NCBI GenBank assembly: GCA_016946835.1
Contig: JACVTC010000137.1
Coordinates: forward strand, 290,001-352,500
DNA length: 62,500 bases
DNA from: Neocallimastix lanati (nom. inval.)
Taxonomy: Eukaryota > Neocallimastigomycota > Neocallimastigomycetes > Neocallimastigales > Neocallimastigaceae
Direction: 5' to 3'
Shown here: positions 27,533 through 37,203 of the stretch, one piece after another
How positions within the stretch are numbered: the stretch's first letter is position 1
Layout: each line of letters opens with the position of its first letter
The notes under the pieces: model-generated
The model's database searches: none
Seen by the model: only the letters and a program-made list of their open reading frames with translations
Told to the model about the DNA's origin: nothing
Translations under genes and position numbers: made by a program

Positions 27533-30424
27533 TTATTTATCCCTTGAATTGAAATCCTTAAGAAGTTCAGGACAATTTAAATTAGATTCGGGTTCCCATG
27601 AAGATTCTGAAATTGGATAACCTTTCCATTTGATTAAATATTGAATTTTTCCATAGTAAGTTCTTTTATCCAATATTTTCTCGACTTCATATTCTTCTTC
27701 ATTATTGACTATTACTGGTGGTGGTGGTTGATTTCTTCCAAAAGTATCTTCGTAGTAGGGTTCAAGTTCTGAGACATGAATAATGGGATGAATTCGTAAT
27801 TTCTTCGGAAGATCTAATTTATAGGTAACTGGTGATACTTTCTGAATGATTTTGAAAGGACCGAGTTTTCTTGGTTTAAGTTTCTTGTTCTTATTTCTGA
27901 GTACTAAGGAGCTATTTAGCCAGACTTTGTCGTTTGCTTTAAATTCTGGAGGTTTAATTCGGTGTCTATTTGCATATTCTTCCTGCTTTTTGCTTGCAGA
28001 CTCTAAGTTCTTCTTTAATTCTTTAGATAGATCTGTTAAGTTCTTCACAAGTTCTTCAGCTCTGGGAACATTTATGATACTTGGAATTTCAGGAGAATGT
28101 CTTGGGTTGTAACCGTAATTTGCAAAGAAAGGAGAATAATTAGAAGATTCCTGAAGAGCATTATTGTAACTGAATTCGGCAAAATAGAGATAATTCTCCC
28201 AATCTGATCCTTTGAAATTTGTGAAACATCTAAGGTATTGTTCTACAACGGAGTTCACCCTCTCCGTCAAACCGTTAGTTTGGTGATGGAATGATGAAGA
28301 ATATTTCATATTAATTCCAAGAGCTTTACAGATAGCAATCCAAAATTTAGAAGTGAATTGGGATCCACGATCGGAAAGAATTTCATCAGGGAGTCCATGA
28401 AGTCTGAGGATCGATTTCATGAAAGCAGAAGCGGTATCAATAGCAGAAGGGATATTTGCAAAAGGAATGAAGTGAGACATCTTGGAAAAACGATCAACGG
28501 TAACAAATATACAAGTAAACCCATTGGAAAGTGGTAAATCAGTAATAAAATCCATAGAGACTGAAGACCAAGGACGAGAAGGGATTTCCAAAGGTTGTAA
28601 AAATCCGTAAGGTTTATGTCGGAGTACCTTTGAACGACAACAAGTTTCGCAAGATCGGATGTAGTCTTGAGCGTCAGAGTTAAGGGAATGACACCAAAAG
28701 TCACGATTTAAAAGATTAATAGTTTTTTTAAAACCAAAATGACCTGGGGATGGAGAGTCATGACAAATTTTCAAGGCTAAAGACCGGCAGTTGGGAGGAA
28801 CATAGAGTTTATTTTGGAAAAGTAAGTAGCTGTTACTAATTGAGAATTCCTTAATTTTTTGATGAGGGACAGGTAATTTCTTGTTTTCTAAGTAATCGCA
28901 AATGGAATGATAAAATGGATCGGTTTTACATTCGGAAAGGATTTTTTCAGAAAATGTTTCAACAGAGACTGGAAAAGCAGAAAAGTTTTCTGGGCGGAGA
29001 ACAGTAAATGGAATATCAGAAGTGGAAATTTCATAATTCAAAGCATAATCAGGTCTTCTTGATAAGGCATCGGGTTTACCATTGGAAGAACCTGAACGAT
29101 ATTCAATCTTGAAGTTAAATTCTGATAAGAAGAGAGACCAACGAACAAGTCTTTGAGTCATTTTTTCAGGTTTCTTTTGATATAACAGGTTTCGGTGATC
29201 AGAGTAGATAATAAAAGGATGAGTCGCACCCTTTAGAAAGTGTCTCCAATTTTCTAAAGAATCAATAATAGCTAAAAGTTCCTTATCGTAAATTGGATAA
29301 TTTCTTTCAACAGGAGAGAGAGATCTTGAATAAAAGGCAATAGGATGAACTTTATTATCTTTAGGAGTCTTTTGAGAAAGGACAGCACCGATTGCAAAAT
29401 TACTGCTGTCAGTTTCAACAGTGAAGGGTAGGTTACGATCAGGGTAAGCAAGGACCGGAGAAGAGGAAAATTTCGATTTAATATTATCAAAAGCTTCTTG
29501 AGCTTCAATTGACCATACAAATTTAACGTTCTTTCTTAAAAGATGATTAAGTGGATGGGCTAACTTGGCAAATCCAGGAATAAATCTTCTATAATAATTT
29601 GTGAGTCCAAGGAAAGATTGAATTTCTTTTACGCAAGTTGGAGTAGGCCATTCAAGAATTGAAGAAATCTTTTTGGGATCCATAAATATACCTGTAGCAG
29701 AAATTCTATGACCAAGGAAATCTAAGTAAGGGACAAAGAATTCACATTTTTCTAGTTTCGCAAAAAGACCAGCTTTACGAAGTCTTTTGAGAACTTCGAT
29801 AACGTGTTCAAAATGAGAAGACATATCTGGGGAGAAGATTATAATATCATCGATATAACAGTAGACATATGTACCAAGAATATCTTCGAATACATCATTA
29901 ATGAAGTGTTGGAAAACAGCTGGGGCATTTTTTAACCCGAAAGGCATAACCAAATATTCAAAGTGGCCATACTTGCAGGTAAAAGCTGTTTTATACTCGT
30001 CTCCTTCTTTTATTCTTACAAGATTATATGCAGAACGGAGATCGAGTTTTGAAAATACTTTACCTTTACCTAAATGTTCGAGCATGTCATTAATAAGTGG
30101 TAATGGATAAGAGTCCCGAATTGTTATTTCGTTAAGTTTTCTGTAATCAACAACCATACGTAATTCACCATTCTTCTTAAAAACGAAAAATACAGGAGCA
30201 CCAGCAGGAGATTTGGATTTACGAATAAAGCCTTTTGAGAGATTTTCTTCAATATATTCTTTAAGAGCTTTAGACTCAGCATCAGTAAGCGGGTAGATAG
30301 GGCCATAATAAAGGATAGAGTTAGGCTTAAGCTTAATCTCACAATCATACTGCCTATGTGGTGGTAATATGTTTGCAGATCCTTCATCGAAAATATCTTT
30401 ATAAGGTTGAAGTATAGTAGGCAA
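27533..30424 (-). CDS. pol: Chromovirus Pol: RT, RNase H, integrase, chromodomain
   Basis: 963 codons lie in the same frame as gag, two codons after the gag stop, and no ATG opens them. RT covers residues about 30-260, with [13 protein letters not shown] near 124-136, [13 protein letters not shown] near 160-172 and the catalytic YIDD at 190-193. RNase H begins near 335 ([15 protein letters not shown]) and includes YDKELLAI and YSDHRNLLY. Integrase has an HHCC zinc site ([11 protein letters not shown] ... CETC) and the D-D-E triad ([23 protein letters not shown]). The C-terminal 55-60 residues form a chromodomain ([18 protein letters not shown]), thought to direct integration to heterochromatin marks. 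All catalytic motifs look intact. Confidence 0.95.
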   Translation of the reverse strand: MPTILQPYKDIFDEGSANILPPHRQYDCEIKLKPNSILYYGPIYPLTDAESKALKEYIEENLSKGFIRKSKSPAGAPVFFVFKKNGELRMVVDYRKLNEITIRDSYPLPLINDMLEHLGKGKVFSKLDLRSAYNLVRIKEGDEYKTAFTCKYGHFEYLVMPFGLKNAPAVFQHFINDVFEDILGTYVYCYIDDIIIFSPDMSSHFEHVIEVLKRLRKAGLFAKLEKCEFFVPYLDFLGHRISATGIFMDPKKISSILEWPTPTCVKEIQSFLGLTNYYRRFIPGFAKLAHPLNHLLRKNVKFVWSIEAQEAFDNIKSKFSSSPVLAYPDRNLPFTVETDSSNFAIGAVLSQKTPKDNKVHPIAFYSRSLSPVERNYPIYDKELLAIIDSLENWRHFLKGATHPFIIYSDHRNLLYQKKPEKMTQRLVRWSLFLSEFNFKIEYRSGSSNGKPDALSRRPDYALNYEISTSDIPFTVLRPENFSAFPVSVETFSEKILSECKTDPFYHSICDYLENKKLPVPHQKIKEFSISNSYLLFQNKLYVPPNCRSLALKICHDSPSPGHFGFKKTINLLNRDFWCHSLNSDAQDYIRSCETCCRSKVLRHKPYGFLQPLEIPSRPWSSVSMDFITDLPLSNGFTCIFVTVDRFSKMSHFIPFANIPSAIDTASAFMKSILRLHGLPDEILSDRGSQFTSKFWIAICKALGINMKYSSSFHHQTNGLTERVNSVVEQYLRCFTNFKGSDWENYLYFAEFSYNNALQESSNYSPFFANYGYNPRHSPEIPSIINVPRAEELVKNLTDLSKELKKNLESASKKQEEYANRHRIKPPEFKANDKVWLNSSLVLRNKNKKLKPRKLGPFKIIQKVSPVTYKLDLPKKLRIHPIIHVSELEPYYEDTFGRNQPPPPVIVNNEEEYEVEKILDKRTYYGKIQYLIKWKGYPISESSWEPESNLNCPELLKDFNSRDK

Positions 30425-30427
30425 TAA

Positions 30428-31714
30428 TTATAATATTCTATCAACAGTAGCAGGTTCCTTTTCTTTTGTAGAAGGGACAGTTGTAGGAGAAGAAATATGA
30501 GCTGTAAAAGAATTTGGAGTTAGTAAACAATTTGAAATACAATTGCTAGACTTAAAGGATAGTTCTTTAGTTACGAAATTTATTGTCGGATTGTGTGTGA
30601 ATAACCAGTCAGTACCAAGTATAGCACAGTAAGAGGGTAAATCAACAATGTAGAATTCAGCTTGACAAATATGATTTCCGTATTTGAGTGATATTGGTAA
30701 AGTTTTTCCCAGAATTAATTGATCACCTCCAATACCGGAAACGCTCGGTAATTTAGAATTTTCATTATAGGGAATGTTATTTTCTTTAGCGTAATAAACG
30801 TCCATAAGATTAAGTTGAGAACCTGAATCCAGAAGAATCTTTGAATTAACTGAAACGTCCGAAATAGAAAGAGTGAAATCAAAGATTGGAAGCCTGTGGT
30901 TAGGTTGGTCAGAAATTCTTGGCCTAAGAGTTGAATTTAAAACAGGATTTGAAATGTGAGAACTTGAAGAAGGTTTATTCTTTTTTAATTTAGGGCAATT
31001 TTCACGAATGTGATCTGGATCGGCACAATAAAGACAAAGATGTTCTCTAATTCTTCTTTCTCTTTCTTCATTAGAAAGCTTACTAAAAGATTTATTATTG
31101 TTATTTGAAGATTTCTTTTTTGGAGTAAACTTTGGACATGTTTTATTATCATTTGAATGCTTATTATGATTAAAAAATTGTCTATGTGTAGAAATTCTAG
31201 AATCAATTCTTGCTGCAATAGTTTGAAGGGAAAGGAGATTTCTGGGACCAGGAAACATTTCTAATATTCTTGTTGCAATAGAATCTTGAAGACCAGCAAT
31301 GAAAGCATCCATTTTTGCATCCTCGTTCCAAGAAGAATTATCGGAATATTTATTAAATTCATTAATATAACTTGTAATATCACCAAGTCTTCGTTGTTTA
31401 ATTACACGTAGTTTTTGATTGGCGATAAATACTGAGTCGTTGTCTCCGAAAACAGCTTTCATTCTTTCTCTAAATGCTTGATAATCTCCAAGACAGTCAT
31501 CCCTGTTTTCAATTAAAGTAGCTGCCCAGTTCATAGCATCACCGTAAAGTCTAGATATAAGATATATGACTTTAGCTTCATCGGTGTTGTATCTGTCTGG
31601 GTACAGCATAAAAACCAATTCAATTTTTGCTAAAAAACCCTTTAAGTAACGACGGTCTCCTGCAAAACCATCTTTAAGAGTAGCATTATTTAAAATATTA
31701 TTTTGATCTTCCAT
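30428..31714 (-). CDS. gag: Chromovirus Gag with aspartic protease
   Basis: 428 residues starting at ATG (31712-31714). A Ty3-type capsid domain covers about 20-175. A CCHC zinc knuckle (CLYCADPDHIRENC) lies at 227-240, preceded by a Lys/Asn-rich basic stretch. A retroviral aspartic protease follows, with LLDSGSQLNLMD near 294-305 and CAILGTDWL further on. The ORF ends in TAA, and pol continues in the same frame. The Gag:Pol ratio would need stop readthrough unless the TAA is a recent mutation. Confidence 0.92.
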   Translation of the reverse strand: MEDQNNILNNATLKDGFAGDRRYLKGFLAKIELVFMLYPDRYNTDEAKVIYLISRLYGDAMNWAATLIENRDDCLGDYQAFRERMKAVFGDNDSVFIANQKLRVIKQRRLGDITSYINEFNKYSDNSSWNEDAKMDAFIAGLQDSIATRILEMFPGPRNLLSLQTIAARIDSRISTHRQFFNHNKHSNDNKTCPKFTPKKKSSNNNNKSFSKLSNEERERRIREHLCLYCADPDHIRENCPKLKKNKPSSSSHISNPVLNSTLRPRISDQPNHRLPIFDFTLSISDVSVNSKILLDSGSQLNLMDVYYAKENNIPYNENSKLPSVSGIGGDQLILGKTLPISLKYGNHICQAEFYIVDLPSYCAILGTDWLFTHNPTINFVTKELSFKSSNCISNCLLTPNSFTAHISSPTTVPSTKEKEPATVDRIL

Positions 31715-32115
31715 TTTAAATTAAATTTTTAAGAATTTTATTAAAATTTGAATACGATTATAAATTTTGTTAGACTAAACCTAAATTTTATATTTTTTGG
31801 ATATTTAGGATTGCTTTAAAACACAAGGTTTACTAGTAGTAAGAAATCAAATAGTAGAATTAAGTCCTGGAGTAATTGGAAAACCAAGGGAATATATCTG
31901 AATAGAAGTTCACCAAAGTAGTTGTAGAGATACCAATAAAGAGGATAATACTAAAAGGTAGAAAAGACTCAAAACAGTAAAAACAAGAAGTAAATACAAA
32001 AAGTAAAGCTCAAAGGTAGAAATTCAAAGTTGAAGCACAGTGAAAAACTGAATGATGCAAAAATATAGGAGCCTAACGTAAGAATACAAAGTAGTAACTA
32101 AAGGTAAAACTTGAA

Positions 32116-32396
32116 AGGTAGAAACCAAAGTATATCTTGAAATCAAAGAAAGGTAAAAACCAAAAGTATATCTTGAAGGGTAGAAACCAAAAGTATATCT
32201 TGAAGGGTAGAAACCAAAAGTATATCTTGATAGGGTAGAAACCAAAAGTATATCTTGATAGGGTAGAAACCAAAAGTATATCTTGATAGGGTAGAAACCA
32301 AAAGTATATCTTGATAGGGTAGAAACCAAAAGTATATCTTGAAGGGTAGAAACCAAAAGTATATCTTGATAGGGTAGAAACCAAAAGAAAGAATTT
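32116..32396 (-). repeat. Leader minisatellite, about 9.5 copies of a 26-29 bp unit
   Basis: The plus-strand unit GGTAGAAACCAAAAGTATAT ends in CTTGA, with a 0-3 bp spacer (AG or TAG). Diverged copies extend toward 31950. It lies in the 5' leader between the 5' LTR and gag. Apparent 109-110-codon frames across it are products of the repetition. Confidence 0.92.
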
Positions 32397-32434
32397 ATAC
32401 AAAGGTAGTGGTTCTTTTCAGTGGTGTTTTTTAT

Positions 32435-32926
32435 TGTAACGTGAATTCGGGGCGTAACCCAAAATAATTAACACCACTAGGTTTGTATAAAAAATAAATA
32501 ATAAGTAAATAGTTTTTTAATAAAAAAGAATATATTATTTTTTAAAAGTTAAAATTTATTTTTTTTTTTTTTTTTTTATTTATTAATTAAAAATTTGTAA
32601 TTAAATTACTTATTAAATAATTAATAAAAAACACGATTTTTTAAAAAAATTTTTTGAAGAAAAATTCACTCGTATTTATACAAAAAATTTTCAAAAGAAA
32701 TTTTTTATGATGTAATTTTAAACCAATTAAGATAATTTGATAAAACTTTTGATAAAAAAAATTTTTTTTTGATAAGATAAGAACTTTTTAAAATAATTTT
32801 TGATAAGAATTTTTAAAATAAATTTTTTATAAAAAGAAATTATGCGGATTTGAACTCGAGAAGTTCAAATCGGTGACTTAGTTACTAACAACTAAGACAA
32901 GTTAATTATTTTTAAGATTCGTTACA
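32435..32926 (-). repeat. Chromovirus 5' LTR
   Basis: Same structure as the 3' LTR, with the hairpin at 32847-32871. The main difference is an indel in the GATAAGATATGAATTT stretch. It should hold the element's promoter and poly(A) signals. The sequence just inside it (ATAAAAAACACCACTG on the minus strand) takes the primer-binding position, but I cannot match it to a tRNA. Confidence 0.93.
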
Positions 32927-32931
32927 AGACG

Positions 32932-33932
32932 TTTATCTTGATGATATTCATATTTATGGCGAATCAAAACAAGAATGTATAGATAATTGCGCGTTCGCCC
33001 TAAACAAATTCAAAGAACAAAATTTATTTTGTAAATTAGAAAAATGTATTTTCTTTCCAGAGAAATTTGAATACCTCGGATATGAAATTTCATACAACTC
33101 AATAAAACCCATAAGTAATAAAATTGACAAACTTAAACCTTGTAATACCTTAAATGAATATCAAAGTCTATGTGGATTCTTAAATTATTTCAAAAATTCT
33201 ATTCAAAATTATCATAAACACATTGAATCTATATCTGAAGGATTAAGACATCCAAAAACAGAATGGACCAATCAAATGAATGAAGACCTAACCTTTTTTA
33301 TAGATAAGATTAATAATCTAACCATTTTATCCCCATTTAGAACTAGGACTGATATTTTAGTAATAAGTGATGCTTCTGAAAAAGGCATAGGATCTTCAAT
33401 ATTTCAGATTAAAAACTATGAATTAATTGATAAATACATTGAATCAGATTTGGACATTTCAAATAATAAGGATAAAATTATTACGATGAAGGGATCACAT
33501 GATACCAAGAATCTCGTATCACATGACGAAAACTTCGCAAAAAATATAAATAAAGCAGATTATACTCAAAATTTTTTACAATTTATACTAAAATTTAAAA
33601 ATACCAATAATACTCTTGAAAATATCAAATCCAAACTTTTTATAAACAGTCAGAACTTTTCCAAGCTATCAGAAAATTTAGAACCAATTGGATTTTACAG
33701 TAGATTACTAAATAAAACTGAAGAAAAATATTCAACCTTTGACAGGGAGCTTTTAGCCATCGCCGAATCTCTTGAACATTTTAAATTCCTGATTAGAAAC
33801 GGACAAAGACTCTTTATTTTAACAGATCATAAAAATCTAGTCTTCGCCATAAACAAAGGCTCAAAGGTCGAATCTAACCGAAAATTCAGACTTTTTGAGA
33901 AAATTTGCCAATACAACTGTTTCCCCATTTAG
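32932..33932 (+). pseudogene. Reverse transcriptase C-terminal half and RNase H (interrupted)
   Basis: This continues the frame of 26120-26768 once the inserted element and one copy of the 5-bp duplication are discounted. It starts at the catalytic YLDDIHIYG, followed by the thumb (CKLEKCIFF, YLGYEIS, SLCGFLNYF). RNase H runs from ISDASEKGIGSSIFQ (near 33366-33410) to PIGFYSRLL, FDRELLAIAESLEHFK and ILTDHKNL. Between its first two strands there is an insertion of roughly 85-90 residues where most LTR-element RNases H have about 10-15. The frame ends at TAG (33930-33932), but the usual closing motif GKDNKIADFLSR follows directly after it in the same frame. Confidence 0.85.
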
Positions 33933-34739
33933 ATTCAAGGCAAAGATAACAAAATAGCAGACTTTCTTTCAAGACAGTATTTTAACATGTCTTCTTCAAC
34001 CAACTCTAATGAATGTAATAACATCGAGAATCTCGATTCCCTCGAGTTCAACCCCTCAAAGAAAAGAAAAGTCATGTATTCTGAATCTGAATATTTCGAA
34101 CTTTTCGAACGATGCAAACAATTAGCGGATCTTAATGGTAGACTCTCAGAAAAACTTTGTTTCACTGCCGAGGAGGCTACTAACTACAGAGAAGTCAATA
34201 AATCACTCTGTAGTAGAATTTCAACTCTAGAAAATTCCGAACAAGCAATGGCCTCACAATTGCTAAATAAAGAAAAAAATAAAGGAAAAACTAATAAAGG
34301 AAAACAACCGGAAAGTTTAAACGAAATGAACGATAATGCGGATATAATTATCACATACAATAATAATAACATGGAAAAGGAATTAAAAAATTTAAAGAAT
34401 GACATCGAAAATAAATACACTAAATTAAACAATAACCTAATAAATTATAAATATAATTTTAAAAGAAGTAAGTTCTATTTCGATACACAGAATATTATAG
34501 AAAAATATCCTGTCTTTGAAGATAACCTAATGAAAATCAAAAACGAGATTACCAATAAAATTAATAGTTTAGAATTACGCGTGTCTCAAAAGATAAGAAG
34601 CCAAGAAATTAAAATCAATAATCTAAACAGGACAATTCAAATCCTTCAAAATGAATTAGAAGCCATTCGAAGAGGCTTAGGAGACTTACCAACCTATGAA
34701 GAATCCCCAAACCAATCAAATGCGAACGATATACACTGA
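33933..34739 (+). CDS. RNase H tail plus coiled-coil ORF with NLS-like motif
   Basis: The frame is continuous with RT-RNase H across one TAG. The first 18 codons are the RNase H closing segment (GKDNKIADFLSRQYF). An ATG follows at 33987 and opens 250 codons. Near its N-terminus is PSKKRKV, very close to the SV40-type nuclear localisation signal. Residues about 40-75 and 120-235 are strongly heptad-like (coiled coil), with an Asn/Lys-rich segment between. No catalytic motif of integrase, recombinase or nuclease is seen. It may be a nucleic-acid or capsid partner, or a separate protein made from the internal ATG. Its function is unknown. Confidence 0.6.
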   Translation: MQGKDNKIADFLSRQYFNMSSSTNSNECNNIENLDSLEFNPSKKRKVMYSESEYFELFERCKQLADLNGRLSEKLCFTAEEATNYREVNKSLCSRISTLENSEQAMASQLLNKEKNKGKTNKGKQPESLNEMNDNADIIITYNNNNMEKELKNLKNDIENKYTKLNNNLINYKYNFKRSKFYFDTQNIIEKYPVFEDNLMKIKNEITNKINSLELRVSQKIRSQEIKINNLNRTIQILQNELEAIRRGLGDLPTYEESPNQSNANDIH

Positions 34740-34800
34740 TAACAATTCACATGATGCTTTTGAAAATGCTATTGAATTAGATTAAATTCTATATATATAT

Positions 34801-35194
34801 ATATATCATAATAAATAGTTATTATATTATTATACTCTATTATTAGTTTATTCAAAATATGGAAAAAAAAATTATATATAAAATATAAAAAAAAAAAAAA
34901 AAAAACCAAATAAAGAAAAAAATAAAAAATAAAAAAAAAAATTCAGAAATTAAAAATTTAAAATAAGAATAAATATAATAATATATACAGTGATAAGTTA
35001 TTTTTAACTAAAATACTTTTCATTAAAAAAAATTTTCATTAATATCATGTTTTATCTTAAAAATTAAAGTCTTCAAAAATCTATAATACTAATAGTATTA
35101 AAGATTAATTATTAAAAGAATTTATTTTTTAATAAAAAAAAAAAAAAAATTTTTTAATAAAAAAAAAAAAAAAAAGAAGTGATAAATTTATTAT
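34801..35194. other. Intergenic, no gene seen
   Basis: AT-rich DNA downstream of the integrase-less element. No copy of its upstream flank is recognised here. Confidence 0.5.
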
Positions 35195-35525
35195 TAAATT
35201 ATTTATTATTTATTATTTATTATTTATTATATATTATTTATTATTTATTATTTATTATTTATTATTTATTATTTATTATTTATTATTTATTATTTATTAT
35301 TTATTATTTATTATTTATTATTTATTATTCAATTATTTATTATTTATTATTCAATTATTTATTATTTATTATTTATTATTTATTATTTATTATTTATTAT
35401 TTATTATTTATTATTTATTATTTATTATTTATTATTTATTATTTATTATTTATTATTTAATATTTAATATTTATTATTCAATTATATATTATTATTTATT
35501 ATTTATTATTTATTATTTATTTTTT
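35195..35525. repeat. Heptanucleotide array (TTATTTA)n
   Basis: The same 7-bp unit as at 4905-5496, with occasional TTATTCA and ATATTA variants. It abuts dispersed element copy C. Confidence 0.92.
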
Positions 35526-35529
35526 TATT

Positions 35530-35774
35530 TTCTAATACTTCAAGAATCCCATTGCGTAAGCCTTATATGGATTACAGTTTCCAGCTCCTCTAGGATGGCA
35601 AGGAGGCCACCTATAATGGGCTCTGCTTTCCCTTGAGGATGGCATAGAGTGCTTCTATATTGGAGTTTCTTTACTTATGGGGAGTTGCGAGCATCGACAC
35701 TGTAGTATCGGTATGGCAGTTAAACATACACCCATATTTATCATATGGGTGTGACATAAGTTTTCAGTCTTTAA
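35530..35774 (-). mobile_element. Dispersed GC-richer element, copy C
   Basis: On the minus strand it begins AGACTGAAAACTTATGTC. It has the same CCCATAT/ATATGGG hairpin as copy B (loop GATAA instead of GTAA), then GCCATCCTAGAGGAGCTGG, AGGCTTACGCAATGGGATTC and TTGAAGTATTAGAAA. It carries an extra segment of about 115 bp after the hairpin, which contains a diverged second GCCATCCTCAAGG block. It is flanked on both sides by heptamer arrays, as if inserted into one. It has no ORF. Confidence 0.65.
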
Positions 35775-35824
35775 AAAAAAAAAAAATTATTTATTATTAT
35801 TTTTTTATTATTATTTAATTATTA

Positions 35825-36070
35825 ATTATTGATTATTAATTATTGATTATTAATTATTGATTATTGATTATTGATTATTGATTATTGATTATTGATTATT
35901 GATTATTGATTATTGATTATTGATTATTGATTATTGATTATTGATTATTGATTATTGATTATTGATTATTGATTAATGATTATTGATTATTGATTATTGA
36001 TTATTGATTATTGATTATTGATTATTGATTATTGATTAATGATTATTGATTAATGATTATTGATTATTCA
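35825..36070. repeat. Heptanucleotide array (TTATTGA)n
   Basis: A 7-bp unit differing from the TTATTTA arrays by one base. It is nearly pure for over 200 bp, then returns to TTATTTA-like units and a short ATT run to about 36112. Confidence 0.92.
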
Positions 36071-36132
36071 ATTATTTATTATTATTTATTATTATTTATT
36101 ATTATTTATTATTCCATTATGCTAAGATATTA

Positions 36133-36309
36133 TAGTTTATAATTATGTCAAATTTTATTAATATATTTTATGATAAAGAGTTACTCTCACTTTATTATCT
36201 AAAAATTAAATGCTTTTATATTAATACATTGTGGCTTATACATTATTTATACGATATGTTTCATTACATTTAAAGTTTATTTTTCATATATATTTTACAT
36301 ATTCTAACA
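36133..36309 (-). repeat. 3' LTR of decayed element
   Basis: Shares most positions with 38799-38974, including TTTATGATAAAGAG and AAATGCTTTTATATTAATA. The terminal dinucleotide on one side has mutated (CA to TA on the minus strand). Confidence 0.75.
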
Positions 36310-37164
36310 TTCCCCCTTAAACCTAGTTATTCTATAATGAATAAATTGGTTTACTGGTGAATACGTGTATATAAAATAATCCTATTTTATAATATTCACT
36401 TTAATATTATTAAACTATTATTTATTTCTATTCTAAATTAATCTTTAATTTTATATGAATAAAGTAATTTTATTATTATATTAATTATAAAATTCAATTT
36501 AAATATTGATAAAATAATCTCTTAAATATATTTATAATCTAAATTTCCCCCTTAAAAACTAAGTATTTTTTATATTATTACACCATTAATATTAGATGTA
36601 TCTAAAACATCTCTTATAATAATATATGGTTTATATATTACCCTATATAGGATGGAAGCCCTTTCTCTTGAAGGGTGATATTATACCATCCCAATTTGTG
36701 TGAAAACCTCTTTATATATTTGGTTTTACGTCACCTTCAATTATAATCCTCTTAAATAAATTAATGCTAACTTTTATATATCTTCGCTTTGTAGTTTTTA
36801 GCGATTATTGTTAAAATAAATTATTAATAATATATTGGTGTACTTGATAAATCATCATCTTGGGGTATTAAAATTGATTGTGTTTATAATTAAATTATAT
36901 TATTCTAGTCATTTAAGCTTATATGTAAATAATAATATCAATTGTTTCATAATTGATTAATATTCATTATTTCAGTTTTTTTTTTTTTTTTTTTTTTTTT
37001 CTTGAAGGTTAATTTTTGTTAATTTTCACTATTGAGCCATTTATTCATTTCCAAGATAAATAATATTTTTAAATAATTGGCTCAAAGAATCAGTTAAGTG
37101 ACTTTTTTTTTAATATTTTTTGTTATTTTATTTTATATTGCCTACTTCCCCCTAAAATCCAAAT

Positions 37165-37203
<39 letters not shown>

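Larger units (their letters stand above)
26769..32926 (-). mobile_element. Complete Ty3/gypsy chromovirus retrotransposon (6158 bp)
   Basis: It is bounded by LTRs of about 495 and 492 bp that start TGTAACG and end CGTTACA, with a 5-bp target duplication AGACG (26764-26768 and 32927-32931). The element reads on the minus strand: 5' LTR 32435-32926, leader with a minisatellite, gag-PR, pol (RT, RNase H, integrase, chromodomain), a purine-rich GAGGAGGACCA at 27264-27274 abutting the 3' LTR, and the 3' LTR. The LTRs differ only by a few substitutions, indels and homopolymer lengths, so the insertion is recent. Confidence 0.95.
23244..34800 (+). mobile_element. Integrase-less Gag-PR-RT-RH retroelement, split by a nested chromovirus
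   Basis: Three plus-strand ORFs in order encode a Gag-like/protease protein, RT-RNase H, and a coiled-coil protein. The RT is of the LTR-element type (LDLRNAYNQI, LPFGLSTAPS, YLDD). Neither side shows a recognisable LTR pair and no integrase (HHCC or DDE motifs) or tyrosine recombinase reading is seen. The second ORF is split by a complete element at 26769-32926. The outer limits given are those of the open frames plus a short margin, because true ends cannot be seen. It could be a non-autonomous or degenerate Ty3-like element, or a pararetrovirus-like lineage. Confidence 0.7.

Noticed and set aside
32024-32402. Two overlapping 109-110 codon frames with repeated peptides on the minus strand
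   Set aside because: They translate the retrotransposon leader minisatellite in two frames. There is no start context, domain or codon signal.
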